Source: Bryobacterales bacterium (GTDB taxonomy: Bacteria > Acidobacteriota > Terriglobia > Bryobacterales > Bryobacteraceae). From it: a stretch of DNA of 5,136 bases. Under the pieces are notes generated by a model that worked only from the letters and a program-made list of their open reading frames with translations, had not been told where the DNA came from and did not search any database. A program made the translations under genes and the position numbers. Shown piece by piece: positions 1 through 4,736 of the stretch (positions are counted from its first letter, which is position 1; every line of letters begins with the position of its first letter). The stretch spans positions 1,084 through 6,219 of the forward strand of contig PKYZ01000494.1 in assembly GCA_003132865.1 (NCBI GenBank), read 5' to 3'.

Positions 1-240
1 TACGAAGGCATGATCGTGGGCGAGAATGCGCGCACGGCCGACCTGGACGTGAACATCGTGAAGGAGAAGAAGCTGACGAATATGCGCGCGTCCACGGCGG
101 ATGAAGCCATCCGGCTGGTGCCGCCGCGCATCCTGAACCTGGAGCAGTCCATCGAGTTCATCCGCGACGATGAGTTCGTGGAAGTGACGCCGACTTCGAT
201 CCGGCTGCGCAAGAGGGTCCTGAAGGCCAACCAGAGATAG
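1..240 (+). CDS. typA: TypA/BipA ribosome-binding GTPase, C-terminal end (5' truncated by window)
   Basis: Only the last 79 residues are present, open from base 1 to TAG at 238-240. TypA/BipA is a translational GTPase related to EF-G and LepA that binds the 70S ribosome and supports ribosome assembly and stress or low-temperature growth. The fragment is the family-specific C-terminal domain: [11 protein letters not shown] at its start, then [11 protein letters not shown] (residues 20-30 of the fragment), the [14 protein letters not shown] stretch and the terminal [15 protein letters not shown]. These motifs are characteristic of TypA and are not found in EF-G or LepA. The G domain lies upstream of the window, so nucleotide-binding motifs cannot be checked. 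The short basic end (LKANQR) looks natural. The next gene starts 6 bases after the stop, so the two are probably cotranscribed. Confidence 0.94.
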   Translation, partial: YEGMIVGENARTADLDVNIVKEKKLTNMRASTADEAIRLVPPRILNLEQSIEFIRDDEFVEVTPTSIRLRKRVLKANQR

Positions 241-246
241 CCGCAC

Positions 247-1581
247 ATGTCCAAGGCGCGGCCGAACGCGGTGCTGGTTTTGATCGCGGCATATGCGGCG
301 CTGGTGTTCGCGGTGCTGGGGATCGCGCCGCTGTGGTTCGATGAGTTGCAGCAACTCGCGGTCGGGCGCGAGAGCGTGGCGGCGCTGTTGCAGTGGGTGC
401 AGATGAATCCGGGCGCGTCGCCACTGCCATACCTGGCGCAGAGGGCCGCCGTCGATCTGTTCGGCGCGTCGGCGTTTGTGGTGCGCATTCCGGCAGCTCT
501 GTGCAGTATCGCGGGGGCCGTGGTCTTCGCGGCTCTTTGCGGAAGGTTCGGGATCCGCTCGCCGGGGTGGGCGACGGCTGTGTTTCTGGCTCTCCCGCTA
601 CAGTTCCGGTACGCACTGGAGGCGCGCGGGTACTCGCAGGGCCTGCTATGCGCGTTGGCGTCGCTGCTGCTGTTGCTGCGCGCGCGCGAGCGGGGCACCG
701 TGGGGGCGGCGGCTTTCTATGGAGGATCGGTGGCATTGGGGCTGTATTCGCAGCCATTGACGATACTGCCAGTATTCGGCGGCCTGCTCTGGCTGATCGG
801 GGAGCGGGATGTGGGTTCGCAGACCAAGCGGCTGGTGCTGGGCGCGGCGTCGATCGGGGTTCTGTCGTACGTTCCGTGGTACCTGCTACAACGCCAGACG
901 CAGGAGGCGTTCGGGACGATGGCGTTGTATTTCTTCTCGTGGCGGCAGGTCACTCCGCTGGGGCTGCTGCACGAGTTGAGCGGGGGCGGATACGTCTGCA
1001 GCGCCGCGTTGTTGTTGGGGGCGGCTGTGGGGCTGGCGAAGGTGCCAAACCGCCGGTTGCTGGCGTGTGTGGCGCTGGCCGCGCTGGCGGGGCCGATCCT
1101 AATCGACGCGCTGGTGAACTATTTCTTTGCGGCGCGGCAGCTTTTGTTTGTGGCGCCGGCGTTGGCTCTGTGCGCGGCGGGCGGTATCGAACGGCTTCGC
1201 GAGGGAGGGCGCCGGTGGGCAGGCTATGCGGTGCTGCTGGCTTTCTTTGCGGCGGCGGCGGTAAGCGACTACCGCTTGGCGACTGTTCCGAAAGACGGCT
1301 TCGGGGCGCAAGCCAGCGTGCTGGCGGCGCATCTGCCGGCCGACGCGTGCGTCGCGGTTGCGCCGCCCAATTACGTGTTGTACTACTTGTTCCTGCGGCC
1401 CGAGTTGGAGGGGAGGATTTGCGCGGAGCCTCCGGGCGCGGCGCGAGTGCTGGCGGTGATGAGCCCGTACAGCACGCCGGAGGAGCGCGATCAGTTGTCT
1501 CAGTTGTTGGACGGAACGTATGAGAAAGCGGCCGTGTTGCAGGCCGGAGCGGGGGAGATTGCGGATTACCGTCGCCGCTAA
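247..1581 (+). CDS. Multi-pass membrane GT-C glycosyltransferase (ArnT/PMT-like, RgtA-type)
   Basis: A 444-residue, strongly hydrophobic protein with roughly ten to twelve membrane segments (for example about 8-29, 81-98, 105-122, 131-145, 152-170, 172-186, 197-213, 250-264, 270-290, 294-313, 325-341) and a soluble C-terminal tail of about 100 residues. The layout and motifs are those of GT-C enzymes that move sugars from polyprenyl-phosphate donors onto lipid, glycan or protein acceptors on the outer side of the inner membrane. An acidic pair in WFDE (D32, E33) in the first external loop is the usual catalytic/metal motif. The segment NPGASPLPYL (54-63) matches the HPP-L-Y region, and RYALEARGYS (121-130) is typical of the family. 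Substrate cannot be told from sequence. ATG 247 follows the typA stop by 6 bases with only a weak AGAG as possible ribosome site. Its TAA interlocks with the stop of the convergent bacterioferritin gene. Confidence 0.83.
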   Translation: MSKARPNAVLVLIAAYAALVFAVLGIAPLWFDELQQLAVGRESVAALLQWVQMNPGASPLPYLAQRAAVDLFGASAFVVRIPAALCSIAGAVVFAALCGRFGIRSPGWATAVFLALPLQFRYALEARGYSQGLLCALASLLLLLRARERGTVGAAAFYGGSVALGLYSQPLTILPVFGGLLWLIGERDVGSQTKRLVLGAASIGVLSYVPWYLLQRQTQEAFGTMALYFFSWRQVTPLGLLHELSGGGYVCSAALLLGAAVGLAKVPNRRLLACVALAALAGPILIDALVNYFFAARQLLFVAPALALCAAGGIERLREGGRRWAGYAVLLAFFAAAAVSDYRLATVPKDGFGAQASVLAAHLPADACVAVAPPNYVLYYLFLRPELEGRICAEPPGAARVLAVMSPYSTPEERDQLSQLLDGTYEKAAVLQAGAGEIADYRRR

Positions 1582-2063
1582 TGGACGGCCGCTTCGCTGG
1601 CTGGCGCCTTCTCGAAAGACTGCAGCGCCAGGTAGCTCGGGCCGAAGCGTTGGATGTTTTCCAACTGGCGGGCGAAGTGGCCTTCTTCGTCGCCAATGAG
1701 CCGCTCGAAGATCTGCTTGGAGGCGGCGTCGGCGCCCGCGGCGCACTCCAGGGCGGCCTGATTATAGGCGTTCGCGCTGGATTCCTCCATCTGGCGGGCC
1801 TCGGCCAGCATGGCGGCGGGATCGGCGATCTTCTCGACCGGGGCGGCCAGGGACATCTCGACGTCGCCTTTCAGGAACAGGATGCGCTCGGCGAGCGCTT
1901 CGACGTGGCCCATCTCGGTGATGGCGGTGCGCTTGAACAGCGCGGCCAGCGGCGCGAAACCCTGATCGTCGAGATGGATGTGGAAGTACATGTATTGGTG
2001 AACGGCCAGCAGTTCGTCGGCGACCGACTGGTTCAACAGGGCGATGCTTCTTGCAGGGTTCAT
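1578..2063 (-). CDS. bfr: Bacterioferritin (heme-type ferritin, iron storage)
   Basis: A 161-residue four-helix ferritin, close to the 158 of E. coli Bfr. Bacterioferritin assembles into a hollow 24-mer that oxidises Fe(II) and stores ferric mineral. Every ferroxidase ligand of the E. coli protein has a counterpart one position earlier: E17, E50, H53, E93, E126 and H129. M51 sits where the axial heme methionine lies (TEMGH, residues 49-53), so inter-subunit heme binding is expected. DEEGH (125-129) is the second-half signature. The tail after about residue 150 (FEKAPASEAAVH) is family-variable. ATG 2063 gives the family N-terminus (ARSIALLNQSVADELLAVHQY). The frame stays open to 2192, but that would overlap the divergent gene and add non-family sequence. 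No Shine-Dalgarno is visible before ATG 2063. The gene is probably monocistronic and perhaps iron-regulated, although no clear Fur box is seen. Confidence 0.94.
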   Translation of the reverse strand: MNPARSIALLNQSVADELLAVHQYMYFHIHLDDQGFAPLAALFKRTAITEMGHVEALAERILFLKGDVEMSLAAPVEKIADPAAMLAEARQMEESSANAYNQAALECAAGADAASKQIFERLIGDEEGHFARQLENIQRFGPSYLALQSFEKAPASEAAVH

Positions 2064-2070
2064 AAATAGT

Positions 2071-2076
2071 ATTATC
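2071..2076 (-). promoter_or_regulatory. Candidate -10 element of bfr, possibly leaderless
   Basis: The minus strand reads GATAAT here, five of six matches to TATAAT. It ends 7 bases before the bfr ATG (spacer ACTATTT). If used, transcription would start at or within a base or two of the ATG, giving a leaderless mRNA, which would explain the absence of a Shine-Dalgarno. No TTGACA-like hexamer lies 16-18 bases upstream, so an activator or another sigma factor would be needed. Sequence match only. Confidence 0.35.
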
Positions 2077-2081
2077 GCACC

Positions 2082-2100
2082 GTGATAGCTGAAATATCGC
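2082..2100. repeat. Short inverted repeat, possible operator between bfr and its divergent neighbour
   Basis: GTGATA (2082-2087) and TATCGC (2095-2100) form an inverted pair with five of six complementary positions around a 7-base spacer. A further TATCGC at 2073-2078 overlaps the candidate bfr -10 element. Such spacing is compatible with a dimeric repressor or activator. It does not match the Fur 19-mer well enough to call it one. Short enough to occur by chance. Confidence 0.3.
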
Positions 2101-2129
2101 GTGGATGTGACGGGGACTAATATGCTCCT

Positions 2130-2792
2130 ATGGCGGCGATCAAATGGCCAGACTCGCGGCTGGGCTGGGCTCTCGACAGGATCGAGCGGCATTACGGCAG
2201 CCCCACGCCGCCGCCAGTCGCCGGGCCGTTCGACATGATTCTTTGGGAGGTGGTGGCCTACCTGGCGGACGATGCCCGCCGCGGCATGGCCTTTGACGCG
2301 CTACGAAAGCAAGTTGGTTTGACCCCGGAGAAGATCCTCGCGGCGCCGAAGAAGCTGCTCTGCGACATCACGCGGATGGGCGGATCGATTGCCGCGGAAG
2401 AGCGCGGCGAACGTTTGCAGGCGGCCGCGCAACTCACGTTGGATGAATTCGGCGGCGATCTCGCCAGCGTGTTGAAACTGCCTCCGCAAAGGGCGAAGAA
2501 GCTGCTGATGCAGTTCCCGATGATCGGCGAGCCCGGCGCGGAGAAGATTCTGATGTTCTCGGGCGTGCTCGGAGTGCTGACGCTCGAATCCAATGGCCTG
2601 CGCGCGTTGGTGCGTCTGGGCTTTGGAGAGGACCGGAAAAGCTATTCCGCTACCTATAAATCGGTTCGCGAGGTCACGCTTGAAGAGTTGCCGGCGGACT
2701 GCGAGTTGCTGACGAAGGCGCATCTGCTGTTGCGGCAGCATGGCAGCGGCTGTGTCTCCGGAATGGACCGGTATGCCACGCCTGCCCGGTGA
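2130..2792 (+). CDS. Endonuclease III-like HhH-GPD DNA glycosylase, C-terminus frameshifted
   Basis: The frame as sequenced gives 220 residues. An in-frame TAA at 2118 makes ATG 2130 the first usable start. Residues about 34-200 have the HhH-GPD fold order of endonuclease III, a base-excision repair enzyme for oxidised pyrimidines. An N-terminal helix (PFDMILWEVVAYL) leads to a helix-hairpin-helix at 129-140 (FPMIGEPGAEKI) and then ESNGLRALVRLGFG (153-166), which corresponds to the VDTHIFRV region of Nth. Aligned by eye without gaps, the Nth catalytic Lys120 falls on P135 and Asp138 on E153, so lyase activity is doubtful. Translation runs to LLRQHGSGC and then a non-family tail to TGA 2790. 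The family's 4Fe-4S cysteines are missing from this frame but intact in another frame just downstream. The gene has therefore lost one base near 2747, by mutation or sequencing error. Mending it gives 232 residues ending at 2827. Substrate is unknown. Confidence 0.82.
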   Translation: MAAIKWPDSRLGWALDRIERHYGSPTPPPVAGPFDMILWEVVAYLADDARRGMAFDALRKQVGLTPEKILAAPKKLLCDITRMGGSIAAEERGERLQAAAQLTLDEFGGDLASVLKLPPQRAKKLLMQFPMIGEPGAEKILMFSGVLGVLTLESNGLRALVRLGFGEDRKSYSATYKSVREVTLEELPADCELLTKAHLLLRQHGSGCVSGMDRYATPAR

Positions 2793-2827
2793 ATTCAGAC
2801 TGCCGGTTCTTTCGGGGCCGAGGGTGA
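2745..2827 (+). other. Out-of-frame iron-sulfur tail of the endonuclease III-like gene
   Basis: Reading codons from 2747 gives RLCLRNGPVC, then HACPVNSDC, RFFRGRG and TGA at 2825-2827. The cysteines at 2753, 2774, 2783 and 2801 are spaced C-x6-C-x2-C-x5-C, exactly the 4Fe-4S loop of endonuclease III. In Nth the first cysteine follows HG by three residues. Restoring one base (AGCGG to AGCCGG at 2745-2749) gives HG-SRL-C, the same spacing. The mended gene ends 2 bases before the last coding base of the convergent toxin gene, filling an otherwise unexplained gap. No classic slippery heptamer was seen, so programmed frameshifting is less likely than mutation or a base-call error. Confidence 0.85.
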
Positions 2828-2828
2828 T

Positions 2829-3137
2829 TCATGGATCGTGTTCACCCCATGCCTTTGTGAAGTCGCGCGCGCCGTGGATTAACGCGAGAACGTAGATTTG
2901 CTTTGGAGCAACGTTGTAGACGAGGCGATAGCTTCGCACCAGGAGTTCGCGGATATCGGGCTGCCCGAGTTCCGGAACTACACGGCCGCGCTCCGAAGAA
3001 ACGCGGAGCGATCGGGCTGCCGCGCGTACTTCGCGCACGAAGGCTGCCGCGTAGTACCGCGAATCTCTCGCGATGTAGCCAGCCGCTTCTTCGAGATCGA
3101 ATGACGCGGCCTCGGTCCAGACTACGCGCCGAGCCAT
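2829..3137 (-). CDS. RelE/ParE-family toxin of a type II toxin-antitoxin module
   Basis: A 102-residue basic protein of typical length for the RelE/ParE superfamily, whose members either cleave ribosome-bound mRNA (RelE) or poison DNA gyrase (ParE). The pattern follows the family: VVWTEAASFDLEEAAGYIARD (two N-terminal helices after a first strand), ERGRVVPELGQPDIRELLV (49-67), SYRLVYNV (69-76) and the final strand IYVLALIHGARDF (81-93). The R68-Y70-R71-L72-V73-Y74 segment and HGARD end are typical of chromosomal ParE-like toxins labelled plasmid stabilisation proteins. The target cannot be settled from sequence. ATG 3137 lies inside the 3' end of the upstream antitoxin gene with a 16-base overlap, so translation is likely coupled, which keeps antitoxin in excess. 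Ends head-to-head with the endonuclease III-like gene. Confidence 0.88.
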   Translation of the reverse strand: MARRVVWTEAASFDLEEAAGYIARDSRYYAAAFVREVRAAARSLRVSSERGRVVPELGQPDIRELLVRSYRLVYNVAPKQIYVLALIHGARDFTKAWGEHDP

Positions 3138-3310
3138 TTCTGCATTCTGCGGTCCATCTCCTCCTCGGAAACGACCCGGCCTTCTTCGACGTCTTTGAGC
3201 CCGCGTTCGATCTTCTCCCTCACGTAGATGTGATATTGGATGTCTTCGAAGGTAGCGTCGTCGGGGATCCCGTCTAGCAGCAAGCGCACTTCTTGTTTGG
3301 CTGTGCTCAT
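3122..3310 (-). CDS. Small antitoxin partner of the RelE/ParE-type toxin
   Basis: A 62-residue acidic protein placed directly upstream of, and overlapping, the toxin gene, the usual type II order. Its sequence starts with a short strand (VRLLLDGIPDD, 8-18), then a helix with IQYHIYVREKIERGLKDVEEG (24-44) and a tail (VVSEEEMDRRMQKWLGA) typical of antitoxin segments that wrap the toxin. I recognise it as the kind of short protein that accompanies ParE-like toxins but cannot assign a DNA-binding fold: no clear ribbon-helix-helix or HTH motif stands out. An in-frame TAA at 3325-3323 fixes ATG 3310 as the start. No Shine-Dalgarno precedes it. The function rests mostly on gene context. It lies 40 bases downstream of gltD on the same strand, so it may be partly read from the gltBD transcript. 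Confidence 0.78.
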   Translation of the reverse strand: MSTAKQEVRLLLDGIPDDATFEDIQYHIYVREKIERGLKDVEEGRVVSEEEMDRRMQKWLGA

Positions 3311-3312
3311 CT

Positions 3313-3320
3313 TGATATCA
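3313..3320. promoter_or_regulatory. Palindrome at the antitoxin start, possible autoregulatory operator
   Basis: TGATATCA is a perfect 8-base palindrome ending 2 bases before the antitoxin ATG. Type II antitoxins commonly repress their own operon by binding such palindromes near the start. It sits inside the 40-base gap after gltD. A weak TAATCT at 3320-3325 (minus strand) could be a -10 element. Eight-base palindromes occur by chance, so this is only a candidate. Confidence 0.3.
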
Positions 3321-3350
3321 GATTACACAATCCTGGCGGGCTTGTACAGC

Positions 3351-4736
3351 TTAGGGCAGCTTGCTGGAGCCCATCAGGTAATGGTCGATGTTGCGGGCGG
3401 CGTGGCGGCCTTCGGTGATGGCCCAGACGACCAGGGACTGGCCGCGGCGCATGTCGCCGGCGGCGAAGACACCGGGGACGGAGGTCATGTAGTTCCCGCC
3501 GGCGTGGACGTTGCCGCGGAGATCGAGCTTCACTCCTAGACTGTCTAGGAGACCGGTTCCGACGGGGCCGAGGAAGCCCATAGCGAGGAGCACCAGGTCC
3601 GCGTCGAGGGTGAATTCCGTGCCGGGGATGGGCTCAAACCTGGGCACCGGGCCGACGCGCGTGGCGTGGAGTTGTTTGACGTTGCCATGTTCATCGCCGG
3701 TGAACCGTGTGGTGGCGACGCTCCATTCGCGGATGCCGCCCTCTTCGTGCGAGCTTTCGGTGCGGAGCTGCATGGGCCAGAGGGGCCAGGGGGTGGACGG
3801 GGAGCGCTCGAGCGGGGGTTGCGGCAGCAGCTCGAACTGATGCACGGAGAGGGCCTTCTGGCGGTGGGAGGTGCCCAGACAATCGGCTCCGGTATCGCCG
3901 CCGCCGATGATGACGACGCGCTTGCCCTCGGCGGACACGGGAGACGAGCGTCCGAGGAATTGCATGGCGAAGTAGATGCCGTTCAACTCGCGGCCGGGGA
4001 CCGGGAGATCGCGGGGCTGCTCGGCGCCGCCGGCGAGCAGGATGGCGTCGTAGTCGCGCCGCAGATCTTCAACCGGGATGTCGCGGCCGACGTGGGCATT
4101 GGGGATGAACTCGACGCCCTCGGCGCGCATTTGCTCGAGACGCCGGTCGATGAGGTGCTTTTCCATCTTGAAATTCGGGATGCCGTAGCGGAGGAGGCCG
4201 CCGATGCGGTCGTTCTTTTCAAACACGGTGACGGCGTGGCCGGCGCGGCACAACTGCTGTGCGGCGGCGAGGCCCGCGGGGCCGGAGCCGACGATGGCGA
4301 CCCGCTTGCCGGTGATATTGACGGGCGGCTCGGGCGCGATCCAGCCTTCGGCGAAGGCGCGATCGACGATCGTCTTTTCGATCTGCTTGATGGTGACCGG
4401 CGGCTCGTTGATGCCGAGCACGCAGGCGGCTTCGCAGGGCGCGGGGCAGAGGCGGCCGGTGAACTCGGGAAAGTTGTTGGTGGCATGCAGGACGCGGATG
4501 GCTTCGCGCCAGCGGCCGCGGTAGACGAGATCGTTCCAATCGGGAATGATGTTGGTGAGTGGACAGCCGGTGTGGCAGAAGGGCACGCCGCAATCCATGC
4601 AGCGGGCGCCTTGCGCGCGGATTTTTTCTTCGGGGAAATCGAGGTAGATTTCGAACCAGTCGTTGACGCGCTCCGTTGCGGGGCGGCGCTGGGGCAGTTC
4701 GCGGGTGTATTCGAGGAAGCCGGTGGCTTTACCCAC
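3351..4736 (-). CDS. gltD: Glutamate synthase (NADPH) small subunit, GltD
   Basis: A 461-residue protein, close to the usual 470 or so. GltD takes electrons from NADPH via FAD and passes them to GltB, which makes glutamate from glutamine and 2-oxoglutarate in the GS-GOGAT ammonia assimilation pathway in the cytoplasm. The N-terminal domain carries the cysteine sets for iron-sulfur centres: [13 protein letters not shown] (C46, C49, C54, C58) and CPAPCEAAC (C97, C101, C105). The FAD Rossmann motif is VGSGPAG (149-155), the NADPH motif GGGDTGADC (278-286), followed by FELLPQPP and [13 protein letters not shown]. The closing FAD contact region is [19 protein letters not shown] (422-440). The start is GTG 4736, giving the family's MGKxTGFLEY. 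A GAGGG ribosome site lies 5 bases upstream, and the start overlaps the gltB end by 8 bases, so translation is probably coupled. No frameshift or lost motif. Confidence 0.97.
   Translation of the reverse strand: MGKATGFLEYTRELPQRRPATERVNDWFEIYLDFPEEKIRAQGARCMDCGVPFCHTGCPLTNIIPDWNDLVYRGRWREAIRVLHATNNFPEFTGRLCPAPCEAACVLGINEPPVTIKQIEKTIVDRAFAEGWIAPEPPVNITGKRVAIVGSGPAGLAAAQQLCRAGHAVTVFEKNDRIGGLLRYGIPNFKMEKHLIDRRLEQMRAEGVEFIPNAHVGRDIPVEDLRRDYDAILLAGGAEQPRDLPVPGRELNGIYFAMQFLGRSSPVSAEGKRVVIIGGGDTGADCLGTSHRQKALSVHQFELLPQPPLERSPSTPWPLWPMQLRTESSHEEGGIREWSVATTRFTGDEHGNVKQLHATRVGPVPRFEPIPGTEFTLDADLVLLAMGFLGPVGTGLLDSLGVKLDLRGNVHAGGNYMTSVPGVFAAGDMRRGQSLVVWAITEGRHAARNIDHYLMGSSKLP

Larger units (their letters stand above)
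2064..2129. promoter_or_regulatory. Divergent bfr / endonuclease III-like promoter region
   Basis: These 66 bases must hold the start signals of both flanking genes. They are more AT-rich than the surrounding coding DNA. TATCGC occurs at 2073-2078 and 2095-2100, with GTGATA (near its reverse complement GCGATA) at 2082-2087. A TAATAT at 2118-2123 could be a plus-strand -10 element just before ATG 2130. No convincing -35 element was found on either strand. Neither gene has a well-placed strong Shine-Dalgarno; the only candidate on the plus strand is GGGGA at 2112-2116, about 13 bases from the ATG. The promoter role is inferred from position. Confidence 0.5.

Noticed and set aside
393..1523. A 376-codon plus-strand frame within the glycosyltransferase gene
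   Set aside because: Arg/Gly/Ala-rich low-complexity product in the +2 shadow of a gene with clear membrane segments and family motifs.
950..1746. Long minus-strand frames opposite the glycosyltransferase and the end of bfr
   Set aside because: Products are Arg/Pro/Ala-rich with no recognisable motif, and they overlap well-supported genes.
1581..2069. A 162-codon plus-strand frame exactly opposite bfr
   Set aside because: bfr has every ferroxidase ligand and the heme methionine; the opposite frame is a mirror product with no family features.
2064..2090. Fur box upstream of bfr
   Set aside because: GATAAT is present, but the remainder does not match the GATAATGATAATCATTATC pattern well enough.
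2064..2192. A longer bfr start at 2192
   Set aside because: It would overlap the divergent gene by 63 bases and add residues absent from bacterioferritins; ATG 2063 gives the family N-terminus.
2793..2828. Intrinsic terminator between the repair gene and the toxin
   Set aside because: Only 3-base stems can be drawn and no T-tract follows; the stretch is better explained as the out-of-frame end of the repair gene.
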